A stretch of 64,000 nt of DNA from Allantophomopsis cytisporea (GCA_024752435.1 CP103032.1:682001-746000); one strand, 5' to 3'. Counted from the stretch's first letter, positions 1-13,858 are shown. The notes: generated by a model not told the origin, from the letters alone. Numbers and translations: made by a program.

Positions 1-1
1 C

Positions 2-3000
2 CATGATAACATTGTTCTTTCAGTGTGTTCTTTGCGCTGGCCACCATCCGTAGCGCCAATGTTATCCACAACCGAGTATATGGACATGACACTTGAAGAT
101 CTGAACTCGAGATTGATCGAAAATCAACATTTGGCATCATCAGATAAGAAGCAGAGAACTTTGGCTGATGGCACAATCATCTTCATGAGTGACGAGCGTA
201 ACGAGTCGCTTGAGGATGAATTTGGGATTAGTAGTCTTCAGCGCGCAGAAAAGTCTGGAGTAAGTCTATGCAACGGCCCCGTGCTTCTATCATGATCAAA
301 TTACTTTTTCTGATATAAGATGGTTCTAGTATCTCTTGGCATTCCACTTCAGAAAAACTGCTGAGCATTTGAGCGTTCACGCATATCGACTTGCAAGTAG
401 TGTCTCGACTTCACAGTTCGATGGTATTCTATCGACGCTGAATGGTTTTGTCTCTCGGGCACTTCTGAATTCAAGCTTGCCGATTAGCCAGCTTATATCG
501 ATTAGTGATGAGTGTCATCAGCGTATCCAACTCTGGAATGGGAGTGATCCAGAGAAACGCGACGAGTGCATCCATAATCTTGTGCACCGACGCGCAAATT
601 TGCAGCCAGATAGAATTGCAGTATGCGCTCGGGACTTGACGCTTACATACGCTGAGCTAGACTGTGCCAGTAGTCGTTTGGCATCTCGATTGTCTGCGCT
701 TGGCGTAAAGCCCGAGGTCATGGTGCCTTTTTGCTTGAAGAAGTCCGGGTTAGCGGTCGTGACCATGCTCGCCATCCTCAAAGCTGGAGGATCTTGTGTG
801 CCGCTGGATCCCGAGCATCCTAGCTTTCGACAACAAGCTATCCTCCTGAAAACAAAAGCAAAACTGCTCCTTACTGAGCGTTGTTTTGCAATTGACTTTG
901 CCAACGCGGCTGTCCAGCTCGTGTATCTAGATCTTGATGATCTCAAGACTTTGCCAGAATTGCAGTCGCATGGACAAACTTCACGAGATCCTTTTCAAGT
1001 TCCACGTCCTGACAACTCGGCTTGGGTTGTATTCACTTCTGGAACCACTGGCACACCTAAAGGCATTGTCCTCGATCATGCTTCCATATGTACCAGCATC
1101 ATGGCACATGGACCAGTCCTCGAGATAGATAAGAATGCGCGAGTTTTGCAATTTGCCGCTTATACTTTCGATGTGAGCATCGAAGAGATATTCACAACTT
1201 TGGTACACGGAGGCTGTGTGTGCGTGCCATCTGACGAGGAAAGAATGAACGATCTTGCTAAATGCATGAATGACTTCGAGATTACTTGGGCTGATCTCAC
1301 GCCTTCTGTCGCAAGGATGCTCAATCCTGCTACTGTACCACTTCTCCAAGTGTTAAATATTGGTGGTGAACTTCTAAGTAAAGACTTGATAGATACGTGG
1401 GCAGAAGAGGTTCATCTGAAGAACACGTACGGACCAGCCGAGTGCTCGATAAACTCTACTTGCAACCCATCTGTTCGTAAAGATACTGTTGGGCAGAACA
1501 TTGGCTGGTCGCTTGGCTGTCTAACGTGGATCGTTGACTCGAGAAATCCTGATCGGTTACTTCCCGTTGGAGCTATTGGGGAACTTCTCATCGAGGGTCC
1601 TATTCTTGCACGAGAATACCTTCACGATTCCCAGAAAACAGGCGAAGCCTTCATCAAAAACCTTCTTTGGGCTAATGACTCTGGCGCGCAAGACCGTTGG
1701 TTCTACAAGACTGGAGATTTAGTCCGGTACCAAAAGGACGGGTCGCTACATTTCCTCGGACGGAAAGATACACAAGTCAAGATGCGTGGGCTGAGAATTG
1801 AATTGAGCGAGATTGAGCTTCAACTGAAGTGTCATCCTGCCGTCAAGCAAGTGTTTTCCGATGTGGCAACTCAAGGAGTAGCGAAAGGTCGGCTTTTAGC
1901 GGTACTCGCGTTGAATCATGAACAGATCACCAAGAGCTCTCAGGAGCATCTGGCCCGACGACTTAGAGAGCTAGATCTGGTCGACATTTCTCAGCATGCA
2001 GATCTTACGAAGCTTCTATCGGGAATCCGAGAAAGTCTTGCCCAAACTCTCGCTCCAAGTCATATCCCAACTGTTTGGTGCATTGTACCTTCTATGCCGT
2101 TACTTGCTTCAGGGAAACTCAACCGTACGAAAATAAGAAGTTGGGTACATGATTGGACCAATGAAACCTTCGAAATAACATCGTCTGCATACTCGAAATC
2201 TGAAGGACAACACAACTCTGAGTTGACCGCAAACGAAGTTCCAGCTGACGAACCTTCAACAGGGATTGAGGAAAGTCTGCAGAAAATCTGTTCGGGTGTG
2301 CTGAACCGCCAATTAGACGCTGGTCATCTGAGCAAGTCATTTATGTCACTTGGAGGTGATTCGATCTTAGCCATGCAACTTGTTTCCTCCTTCCGGAGTC
2401 AAGGATTAAATACATCCGTTAAGGATATCTTGAGGTCAACATCTATCAAGGAGTTAGCAAAGCTAGTGGAGCAAGCCAAACCTATTCAAAGCCTTGAGAT
2501 TCCCCGAGAGAGAGCAGAAGTAAATTTCTTCCTCTCGCCAATCCAGCAAACACACTTCAATCTCGAACCACAGGGCCAGAGTCAATTCTCTATAGGATTC
2601 TGCGTTCAATTGAATCGCGTAATATCCAAAGACGAATTTGAATATGCTCTTGAGAAATTACTCAGAAGGCATTCTGCGCTGCGAACGAGATTCACATACG
2701 TTGATGGGAAGTGGTGCCAAAAAATTAAGGAAAATAACAATGGCTGCTACCGCGTTAACTCATATCACGATTGCAGTACTGCCGAGTTAAAAGAGCTTGT
2801 CAGTGATGGAAGATCTTCACTAGACATACGCAATGGGCCACTGTTTGTTGCAGATATCTTTAGCTCAAAAAATGATCCGCAAATCATTTCAATGACCGCT
2901 CATCATCTTGTCGTGGACTTGGTCTCTTGGCGAGTTATTCTCAACGATCTCGAAGCTCTCTTGCAAGGTCAAAGGCTTGAACGTCTCCCAATTTCATTCC

Positions 3001-6000
3001 AGGCTTGGTGTTCTCTTCAGTCGGAGTATGTGAACACGCATCTGGATCCAAAGTCTGTCTTGCCTGGTCCGATTCCCTCCGCTCAATACGATTTCTGGAA
3101 CATGACTGGAATCCCGAACACATATCAAGAAACCGTAACGGAGTCGTTTACTCTAGATATTACACCCACGAAAAATCTCTTGAGCCGCTGCAACGAGGCC
3201 TTTGGAACAGAAACCATCGATCTACTCCTCGCTGCTTTGCACCATTCGTTTAGTATCGTCTTTTTTGAACGGGACTTGCCACAGGTGTTCAACGAGGGCC
3301 ATGGTCGCGAGACTTGGGATGCCTCAATTGATTTGTCCGACACCGTTGGATGGTTTACAGTATTCTCCCCAGTTTGCTTGAAGGCTCGATTCAGAGATGG
3401 GATCTTGCCCTTCATAAAAGATACGATGCAAATTCGGCGGACAACACCAATGAATGGCTGGGCTTATTTCGCCACACGATACCTTCATGAGAAATCCGTT
3501 GAATCTTCACTATTTTCGGATCACTTCCCAATGGAGATACTGTTCAACTACATGGGTACTTTCCAGCAGTTAGAAAGAGCTGGTGCTCTATTCAAAGAAG
3601 TCTCAGCAGATATCGTTGAAGGGATAAAGGAGGTTCAGAGTGGCCAGAGGGATAATCTTTTCGAGATATCTGCAGTCATTAAGCAAGGTCGTTTGAATGT
3701 TGATATTGAGTTCAGCCGCTATATGGGACATCGTTCGCGAATAACTCAGTGGACTCAACAGTTCAAGAGTAGCTTGGAACTTATTGCTGAAGAGTTAGTC
3801 CACATAGCTCCTCAACCCTGCGCTGCTCATTTTCCGCTATTGGCAATGGAATCGGCCGAATTCGACAGTCTCACAGTAGAGATTCTGACGGCCACGAACG
3901 CTTCAAACCTAGATGGAGTCGAAGACATTTATCCGTGTACTCCTATTCAACGTGGTATACTTCTGAGTCAGATGCATGATTCGTCTTTATACGCAGTACA
4001 CACCATCTGGGCGTTATCTGTTTCCGACAGAAATCTGAGTATCGACCGCTTGATCCTTGCATGGAAGTCTGTGGTCCAAAAACACCCTATCCTACGTACA
4101 ATCTTCATTGAAGCAGGTCTAGACAACTCTGAGTTCTACCAAGCAGTTTTGAAGAACGTTTCTCCTTCAGTGACAATTCTCAACGTTGATGACTCAGTGG
4201 GTTCTTCTTTGGATACCCTCAAGAAACTTAAGTTACCCAAGACCCGCACTGGACAACCTCCAAATTGGTTAACGATTGCTGTATCTTCCTCACACAAGGT
4301 TCATTGCCGACTTGACCTGAGCCACGCTATAATTGACGGGGCATCTATGGATATCCTTACAGAAGAGATATGCAGTGCTTATAATGCTTTGCTACCCCAG
4401 GGAGAAGGACCAAAATATAAAAACCTGGTAGAGCATATTCTGTCCAAATCAAACAATCAAGCGCTTTCTCAATGGGGTCAATATCTACAAGGTCTCGATC
4501 CATGTTATTTTCCGAAACTCCAAGATACGTCTATGGCAGTGGAAGAAAGACGATGTTCGATAGACTTGAAACTTGAAAAAGCATTGCTTGAAGGTTTCTG
4601 TCAAGATTTCAATATTACCATATTTAACCTTATTCAAGCTGCTTGGGCACTCGTTCTCCGAGCTTTTGTGGGAACCAACGATATCTGCTTTGGATATCTA
4701 GTTTCCGGTCGAGATCTTCCAGTCAAGGACATAGATAAGACTATTGGCCCATGTATATCAATGCTAGTGCAACGTAACCTTCTTTCAGAGTCTGTTACTA
4801 TGATTGACATCGTCAAAACCATTTCAGACGACGTTTTTCAAAACTTTGAGAATCGTTATTGTTCTCTGGCCGAGATCTATCATACTCTCGATACAAAGCC
4901 TCGGTCATTGTTCAATACTATCATATCCTTTCAGAAGGTTATTTCTGAAGAACCACAAAATAATGTTGTCGGTTTGTTGACCATGCATGAAATCGAGTCA
5001 GTTGATCCGGCCGAATACGACATATCACTTGGAGCTTTTGAATCCGCTTCGAACATCCGCCTGTCGATGAACTTCTGGCAGTCTTGCATGGACAATGGTC
5101 AAGCAAATAGCGTAGCCCAAACGCTCGAAAGTGCTTTGTTGTGCATCGTCCAGAATCCCCACAGTCGATTAGGAGAAATCAACATCTTAAGCAATCACGA
5201 CAAGGCAAGACTGCTAGCCTGGAATGGGTCTTTCCCGGTTACAGTAAATGTATGCGTTCATTCAATCATTGAAGAACAGTCTTCGCAATATCAGAATGCA
5301 ATAGCATTACATTCCACTCAAGAGACGTTTACTTACTTAACGATGAATTCGTGCGCAACGCGTTTGGCACAGCACTTGCGAAGTATTGGAGTTGGCCGAG
5401 GTGATTGTGTCGCCCTTTGTTTCGAAAAGTCCCCATGGGCTGTTATTTCTTCTCTCGCTGTGTTAAAAGCAGGCGCAGCTTGTGTTTGGCTTGACCCTCT
5501 AGCATCTTCGGTGCGTCATGACCAGATGATTGCACATACTAGTACAAACCTAGTTGTCTGCTCATCTGAAACTTTGAGGCTTTTCCGGAACTCTAAAGTA
5601 ACGACTTGTGTTGCTAACGGCTCCTGCTTGACATTGTGGCCTGAACAATCGGACTTTCGACTTGAAGTTCAACCAGATGATACTGCATTCATTCTTTTCA
5701 CGTCAGGCAGCACTGGGATGCCCAAGGCGGCAGCTATTTCTCACTCAGCTATGGCCTCTAGCTCTTTCGCGCACGGCAGAGTTCAAGGCATTGGTCGGGA
5801 AACGCGTGTGTATCAATTTGCAGCATACACGTTTGACGTTGCTACAGCCGATATATATACGACGTTGATGCGTGGCGGCTGCGTCTGTATTCCATCCGAA
5901 TCTGAGCGTATTGATGATCTTGAGAAGTCATTCAACGAACTTGGAGCAAATTGGATACATCTTACACCAACAGTAGCGAATCTCATGCATCCAACTCAGG

Positions 6001-9000
6001 TACCAGGGCTTGAAACCCTCGTAGTCGGTGGTGAGGCACTCCCCTCCACTCTCATAGACGTTTGGGGGGTGAATTGCAACCTCATAAATACATATGGCCC
6101 TGCAGAGTGTTCTATTACATCTGCATGTAATGTTGGCATTAAACCTGGTATGTCTGCGAGCATTATTGGGAAGCCTGTTGGGACTCGCCTCTGGATTGTT
6201 TCTCCAACAAATTACGAGAACCTACTACCTATAGGATGCGTCGGAGAGCTTCTCATTGAGGGTCCCGGTCTGGCAAAGGAGTATCTCCGGGACCCTGAGA
6301 AAACAAAAGCCACCTTTATCAAAGATCCTTCCTGGTCGCTATCCGCAGTCTCAAATGAATCTCGACGTTACTATAAGACTGGTGACCTTTGTCGCTGGAA
6401 TTCTCAAGGAAACCTAAGCTTCATCGGACGCAAAGACCAGCTTGTAAAGCTGCGTGGCTTGAAAATTGAGATTGGCGACATCGAGAACGTTATCAAGGAA
6501 GCTTTACCTCCTAAATGGTTCTTTGCTGTCGACATATCGATTGTTTCTAGCCGTAGTTCAGATACCACCCTTGTGGCTTTCATATGCGAGGAGAGCCAGA
6601 TTTCCAAGGATGAACTTCCTGTATTCAATCTACCAATTTCAAATACCGTGTCGGTACGATTGAAGGAGATCAAAGACCATGTCTTCCGCCATCTTCCGAA
6701 TCATATGATCCCAAGCATCATCGTGCCTCTTAGCTACATGCCAACGACAGCTTCTGGAAAGATCGATCGAAAGTCACTTCGAACAGTCGCTAGTAAGCTT
6801 TCAAAAGAGGAACTTTCAGAGTTGGCTAAGTTGGACTCTAAAACATCTCCCCTTACAGCAAATGAATCCAAGATGGCAAACTTGTGGGGGAAAGCTCTAG
6901 GGTTTCCTGATGGAGTTTTTGGTGCATCCGATCACTTTTTACAAATTGGTGGTGACTCCTTGGCTGCAATGAAGCTTGTTGGTTTGGCTCGTAAAAATAA
7001 TATGATGATCACTGTTGCTGATATCTTCCGCAATCCAAGACTAAGAGACCTTTCAACAATAGCTCATCTCATCGAAGAAGCCTCTGTTGATGAGCCCTAT
7101 CACTCGGTGCAGATTACCATGCCGGTCCCAGATTCGGTCTGGAAGCATGACGATGTGAAGAATGAAATGGCCTCCGTGTTGGGTTGTTCATATAGCGAAA
7201 TCGCGAGCGTTTTTCCTGCAACCCCTTTTCAAGAGCTCATCTTGGCTTCTACAGCAAAACAGTCAGGTGCTTTCACCTTACGAGAGGTGTATGAGATACC
7301 GGACGAGATCGACATAGGGAAATTCCGCTCCGCTTGGGAGGTTGTTGTTGAATCAATGAGCATTCTTCGAACTTGCTTCGTTTCAACCAGCTCTTGTGGA
7401 ATGCTACAGGTTGTATTAAAGCGCTATTTCAACTGGATTACTTACAATGGGACTCTGAATGAGTATCTTAATGATTTGGAGAAGACTATGTTTAGTCTGA
7501 TAACACCCCACCGTCTTGGCTTGGTACACGATGTTATTTCGCAGAGAACCTATTTTGTGTGGACAATGTCCCATGCATTATATGACGGCGTCTCTCGCAA
7601 ACTTATCTATGACGCTGTCCAACAGGCATATAGTCATGATTTAATCCCACATGACCCCGGATTTGAGGCCTTTTTCGATTATTTGCAGAGCTTGAATATG
7701 ACAAACTCAGAAGATTTCTGGCGAAACAAATTCGTGGACAGACATCCGGCTCATTTTCCTGAACCTTCTTATAAGTTTCAAGGGAAACGAAATTATTCTG
7801 AGTCTCACCATCGCATATCGATCCAAAAGAGCGAGAACTGTTCCTTTACTACATCTACTATTATCCAAGGTGCATGGGCACTACTGTTGTCCGAGTACAC
7901 CAATAGCCAGGAGGTGGTATATGGGGTAACTCTAACTGGCCGAAATGCTCCCGTCCCTCAAATTGAGAGTATCATCGGACCAGTCGTTACCAGCATACCA
8001 AATCACGTTCTTATACCTGCTGAGGTCACTGTTAAAACATTTCTTCAAAAGCTTCAGGACGATGGCATCGACAACATTGAACATCAGCACATCGGAATTC
8101 AGAACATTCGGAAACTCAGTCAGGAGGCTAATAACGCTTGTATGTTTCAAAACATGCTCATCATTCACCCAGTAACTTCGTCTGAGCAGAACTCGAGTGG
8201 AAATCTGTTCAGCATGCCACAGACGTCTCAGACCTCGAATCACTTTGACACACTTCCTTTGATTTTGGATTGTGCTCTTCAAGAAAGTTTGGTTGCTGTA
8301 GACATTCGATTTGATCTAGAACATTTTGATCAAGAGCAAATTCGAAGACTTCTCCACCAGTTACAGCATACTATTGATATACTTTGTTTCTCACCTGACA
8401 CTACGATGCTTCGGGATTTGAATCTCGCAAGCCAGGAAGACCAAACCGAGATCTTCCAGTACGCCCAGGAGCTCCCCCCTGTTGAACAACCTTTCCATGA
8501 AGCTATCGAGTATAAACTTCTTCAAAAGCCACACTCAGTTGCTATTGAGTCATGGGAAGGCACGCTGACTAGATTGCAATTGAATGCACTCGCCCAGGAG
8601 CTCTCTGAGCGCCTGATCGCTCTTGGTGTTGGTCGGGGGAGCATGGTTCCAGTCTGCTTTGAAAAGTCTATGTGGACAATTGTAGCCCAACTCGCGATTT
8701 TGAAAGCCGGGGCTGCATTCGTACCACTTGACCCGGAACATCCTTCTACTAGACTGCAAGACATTGTAAGGCAGACTTCAGCAACTGTCGCCCTCAGCTC
8801 GGTCCGTAACCAGCGAACCTGTGAGGCACTTGTTGACACAGTCATTATCCTTTCGTCCGACACAACCTCGTTGACTTCAGTCAGAATATCTAGGAAGCTG
8901 GTGCCAACTAGTCGAACAGCTTTTTCGGATCCAGCTTACATTCTCTTCACGTCTGGTAGCACAGGACAGCCAAAGGGAGTTGTCATCAGTCATGCTGCAC

Positions 9001-11853
9001 TCTCTAGCAGTGTACATGCTCACGGCTCACTTCTCGGCTTCGATGAATCAACAAGGATGCTCCAATTCTGCGCATATACCTTTGATGTCAGTCTGGGAGA
9101 GATCTGGACAACACTTGCTCACGGCGGCTGTGTTTGTGTGCCGAACGAAAATGCAAGGTTGTCAATTCCGAAGACAATCAATGATTTTTCGATAAATATG
9201 GCAATGTTGGTACCAACAATCACACGTTTGTTTAAACCTGCGGATGTCCCCACCTTAAAGAAGCTGGTTCTAGGAGGAGAGCCTATTGGTAACGACACTA
9301 TAGCTGTGTGGAGTGACAAAGTCAACCTGATTAATGCGTATGGACCAACTGAGGCGACAATCCTTTCGGTTGTTGAAGTAGCAACAAAATCCCCTCAAGT
9401 TATTGGAAGACCTGTTGGCTGCAATTGCTGGATTGTGGATCCTGAAAATCACAATGTGCTTACTCCACATGGTGCCATCGGAGAACTACTCTTGGAAGGG
9501 CCAGTTCTTGCAAACTGTTACCTGAACGATCCTCGTAAGACGGAGGAGTCTTTCATCTGGGATCCAGCATGGACAGATACTCAAAACTTGCACATATCTC
9601 GTCGATTCTACAAGACAGGCGATCTTGTCCAGTATGATTCCCATGGCTCTCTGAAGTATATATGCCGAAAAGGCGATGATATGCAAGTGAAAATACGCGG
9701 TCTCCGTGTCGAACTAGGAGAGATCGAACACTATATCAACGCCCATTCGAGTATTCAACAAGCAATAACGGCGGTCCCGCAACGAGGCCTCTGCAAGGGG
9801 AAACTCGTTGGTGTTATTTCTCTTACATTGAACTTGGGAATACAATATGAAGAACATCTTCATATCATTGATTCAGAAGATTCATCGACCATAACTTCAC
9901 ATATCGCTAGCATCAAGGATATCTTGAGCAACGCTGTTCCTCATTATATGGTTCCATCTCTTTGGTTTGTGGTTAATTCTTTGCCCCAGCTTACCTCGGG
10001 GAAAACAGATCGTCGCGCAATCACCAAATGGCTAGACTTCACAGATGAGTCCATGTACGCGAAGGCTGTGGGTCTCAGCTCTGCAACTACATCCTTAGTC
10101 CTGCCTACCACCACTACTGAGAAACTCTTACAGTCCTTTTGGTCGACTCTCCTCCATCAGTCACCAAGTTCAATTGGGATCAACCAATCGTTCCTTGAAT
10201 TAGGTGGGGACTCTATCTTAGCCATGCGTTTGGTCTCCATGTGCGCTGCAGCTTCTTTGGGTGTCTCTGTCGCCGAAATTCTTACAAGCAAGTCATTGTT
10301 TAACTTGGCTGCTAAGATCGATGCAAAGAACGTCTCAGACCACGAGGTTACCTTTACAGATCGCCAAGAGAATTTCAGTTCGCCGATCGAAAGCTCATCC
10401 TCTCACGGTGCTGTGTACAAAGCACAGCTGAAACAGAACTTCGCCGCGCAACTGAAGGTGAGCTTTGATGAGGTCGAGGACATCAAACTATGTTCTGTAC
10501 TGCAACAAGATATGCTGGCCAGTCAAGCTGGATTGAATGGGACTTATAACGTAGAAACAACATGGGAAGTCAAGTCCTTAAATGGAGATGATGTCGACAC
10601 CGACCGTTTTCTGAGTGCTTGGAAAAAGGTGGTTTGCCGTCATCCTGCCCTTCGATCCTTCATATGCGTCGATTCCCGAGAAACGCCAAGCTGGAAGGCC
10701 TTCCGGGTAGTCCTCAAGAGCCCTAGTATTGCAACATGCGTATTAAATGGCACAACTTGTGAACCTGTGGCCGCATTGAAGAACTTACCAGCCTTGAACT
10801 TCCAGCATGTGCAACCGGCTCATAGGTTAGCAATTTGCACAACTAGTCGTCCAGACACCCTCGTCTTTCAGCTCAATATTAGCCATGCTATCTTTGATGG
10901 CGTTTCTTGGGGAATTCTGGTTCGAGACCTCCATTACGCATATACGAGCCCATCGGATTTCGACGCGCGCCCTGTGAAAAATGAGGCTGGTAGCCACAAT
11001 TTATATCAATCAGTGACAGACAATGACGACAGGTATTGGGCAGAATATCTTGATGGGATTCAGCCTTGCCTCATCAACACAAGCGTCGGTTTCGTCCAAA
11101 AACCTGCTGCTCTCATTAAAGCAGACAGAGGCTCGAACATACTGCTCTTCGATACAAATTCTCTGAAAACATTCTGTCGCAGTATGGCAGTGACAGTACC
11201 GTCTCTATTACAATTCTGCTGGGCCGTCACACTTCGTTCTATTTTGCATGTCGACGACGTTTCCTTTGGGTATCTGGTATCAGGCAGAATGACAAGCCAG
11301 GGCTATGATTATGAAAGTTGCGGATGTTACATCGATATGTTGATCCAGAGAACAAAATTCAATGATGCTTCTAGCATTAAGGATATTCTTCAGTGTGTTA
11401 ACGAGGAATGTGCTATTGGGAGTGCTCAAACAAGAAATTCAGAACATCTGAGCTATCATCATCGTCATTCTTATGATAAGCGTATCTTCAACACGATGAT
11501 GAACATTCGGAAGTTCTTGAGTATCGACGACGATGCTACACATTCGAAATCATCATCCTTAGCATTCAAAAGACAGCGTGGACAAGACCCTTGGGATGTA
11601 AGTTACTTCCCTACCCGTGCATATGCGTTTAATTTATTGACCACTTTTCTTTCAGTTCGTCATGGTTTTGCAAGTTGAAGAAATCGATGTTGAAAAAACA
11701 GAAATTGAGTTCTGTCATGATGCACGCGCTTTATCCTCAAAAGAAGCTGCTGAGATAGCATCCACATACAGCAGTATCCTGACGACCCTTTTACAAGGCA
11801 CAGACTTTACGATAAGAAGCTTGATTGACCATGCTGGTGGGCTAGACTCCTGA
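2..11853 (+). CDS. Nonribosomal peptide synthetase, 5'-partial (A-T-E-C-A-T-C-A-T-C)
   Basis: Exons are about 2-259, 330-11597 and 11656-11853. Both introns (70 and 58 bp) are phase 0 with GT/AG ends, and about 3,907 residues are visible. The frame is open to the left edge, so the start lies outside; an intron ending at base 23 is also possible. The enzyme activates three amino acids as adenylates, holds them on phosphopantetheine carriers and condenses them. Domain order with rough visible residues: a C-domain-like remnant (about 90-165), A1 170-735 (FTSGTTGTPKG, SGKLNR), T1 735-795 (LGGDSI), E1 820-1250 (HHLVVDLVSW, NEGHGRE), C1 1280-1705 (SHAIIDG), A2 1715-2245 (FTSGSTGMPKA, SGKIDR), T2 (IGGDSL), C2 2375-2775 (SHALYDG), A3 2805-3325 (FTSGSTGQPKG, SGKTDR), T3 (LGGDSI), final C (SHAIFDG). 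The E domain after module 1 implies a D-residue at that position. There is no thioesterase, so the last C domain probably releases or cyclises the product. The product is unknown. Confidence 0.93.
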
Positions 11854-13090
11854 GGTGCAAGAAAACTTGTTGTAGATCGTGAAGCGCAAATGTTCTTATG
11901 CGATGGGTCGTGAGGAGAGTAAAGTACTGAGATGAATTTACATTGATTTAGTTAGTAACTGAATGAGAAGGTTTCAATCGCCGATTAAAAGTTGTCTCAA
12001 AAATCGTCGACAGAGAGTTTGATAGATCGATGTTGTGGCATTAATTATATCCATTGACTTTGCTGGCGCTGACTTCAAACATGCATGTAAATGATGTTGC
12101 GTGAGGTCGACAAATTGTTGTAGCCTGGCAGCCTTATTCTTGTTATCTACCTACGCCGATCTCTGTGGGTGCTTGAGGCAGCGTAAAATGGCGCCGAAAG
12201 CTGCCGAATCTGGCGGTCGCTAGCGCTTAGAATGTAACTTATTATGATATAAGTTAAGAGCAAGATTATTTAGATAGTATAAAATAATAATAGTAAAAGT
12301 GGAAAGAGTAAGTAGTAGTACAAAAACCAAAACAAAAACACAAAAAAAGAAAGTAGATTGTGAAATCGATAAAAGAAGGATATAATTCATATAAGAAAAG
12401 TAGCAATGCTGTAATGGGAATCTCCTTAGAAAGGGGTATTCCAATATTACTCATAATAGGAAATATGAGACATTTTTATTTCAGAGGTACATCAGATTTA
12501 TCAGGCTAATACGCTTTATCTAACTCTCGAAATTGATTGGGAGTAGTATTTCAATAAATCTCCTTTACTCAGATATGCTTTGTTTTTGTTTATCTAAGTT
12601 TGCTGATTAATTGCATTTCCCCGCAACTATAAACAAATATCAAAATGGTACGATTTCAACAAGTGCACCATAAGTAATTGATGCATTTAATCCTTCAACA
12701 TACTTACCATGCACACTTCGGAGTATACGTAGCTTATCCCCGAAAATGGTTAATTCCACGAGGCTGATGTTGCACGGCTGCCGTTCGAGCTTAGAAAGCT
12801 TGCTTCATACCTATCATGGAGTTATTAGTGCACTGCCGGACACACTTTACATAGGTAGGTACCAAATATGTCTCTAGAGCCCGGTTATATTGGTGTACTG
12901 CGGAGATACCTCTTACAAATCAAAGATATCTCCGAGTATCAAATGCATGTGGGAACACAAGATCACCTCGTACATATAAACTGTAGATATCTCCTGTCAT
13001 TTACTGAATACATCATCAACTTTGGAAAAAAATCCGATTCATCACTTTACAAGAAATCATTTACTGCACTACTTTACCACTAGTTCAACA
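11854..13090. other. Intergenic, AT-rich patch
   Basis: This 1.2 kb lies between the NRPS stop and the SDR start. Bases about 12235-12620 are strongly AT-rich and low in complexity, with A-runs and many TAGTA/AATAA triplets. The patch opens with a perfect 8-bp inverted repeat around a 6-bp loop (TAACTTAT/ATAAGTTA near 12234-12256). A second, imperfect hairpin with about 15-bp arms lies near 12411-12452. It holds no convincing ORF. It may be a decayed mobile-element fragment or plain spacer. Confidence 0.5.
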
Positions 13091-13858
13091 ATGTTGACCA
13101 AATATCAAAGACTTGCAGGAAAGCATGTCTTGGTTATCGGAGGCACAGCTGGCATAGGGTTCAGCGTAGCTGAAGCCTCAGCAGCAGCTGGCGCGAACGT
13201 GACCGTATCGTCGTCACAGGAAAGTAGTGTGCAGAAAGCCACCGCGTCCATCTCAAAGGATTACCCACCGAGCAAAGTAAACGGCTATGTATGCGATCTC
13301 TCCAAGCCGACAGTGGAGCAAGAGATCGAGCAGTTGTTCAAGCAGACCGGCAAGGTAGATCATATCGTCATCACGGCAGGAGCTAGCTTAGCTGCTATGC
13401 CACTGCAAGAGGTAACCCTCGAGAAGATCCAGGAGGGTGGACATGTGCGCTTCTTTGCGCCGCTCCTTATTGCGAAGGTGGGATCCAGATATCTGAGCCC
13501 CGGCCCGGACTCCAGCATTATCCTCACCAGCGGCCTTGCTTCTGAGAAGCCAATCCCGAATTGGACTATCGTATCATCTTATGCGGCCGGTCTTCACGGT
13601 ATGACTAGGAACTTGGCGCTTGATCTGGCCCCTGTTCGCGTTAATCTTGTGATTCCAGGAGTCGTGGACACAGGACTTTGGAAGTATTGGACGACGGGAG
13701 AACAAAAGCAGGATCTCTTCAAACAGTTCAGGGAGAAGCATCTGACGAGGGACATCGCTCAGCCAGAAGATATAGCCGAGCTGTATTTGTGGTTGATGAA
13801 GGACAGGAACGTTACTGGCACTGTGGCCAACAGCGACTCTGGTGCAAAGCTTATTTAA
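13091..13858 (+). CDS. Short-chain dehydrogenase/reductase family protein, atypical catalytic site
   Basis: Single exon, 255 aa, from the ATG of MLTKYQRLAGKHVLV; the extra codons upstream in frame have no better ATG context. It is a Rossmann-fold SDR. The N-terminal dinucleotide-binding motif is GGTAGIG (about residues 17-23), the NAG-type strand reads ITAGAS, and the Ser of the active site is in LTSG. The usual YxxxK reads YAAGL, so leucine stands where the catalytic lysine normally sits; IPGVVDT follows, as in classical SDRs. The fold and cofactor binding are well supported, but ordinary SDR redox chemistry is doubtful. It lies 1.2 kb downstream of the NRPS on the same strand and could be a tailoring or regulatory member of that cluster, or simply a neighbour. 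Substrate unknown. Confidence 0.88.
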   Translation: MLTKYQRLAGKHVLVIGGTAGIGFSVAEASAAAGANVTVSSSQESSVQKATASISKDYPPSKVNGYVCDLSKPTVEQEIEQLFKQTGKVDHIVITAGASLAAMPLQEVTLEKIQEGGHVRFFAPLLIAKVGSRYLSPGPDSSIILTSGLASEKPIPNWTIVSSYAAGLHGMTRNLALDLAPVRVNLVIPGVVDTGLWKYWTTGEQKQDLFKQFREKHLTRDIAQPEDIAELYLWLMKDRNVTGTVANSDSGAKLI

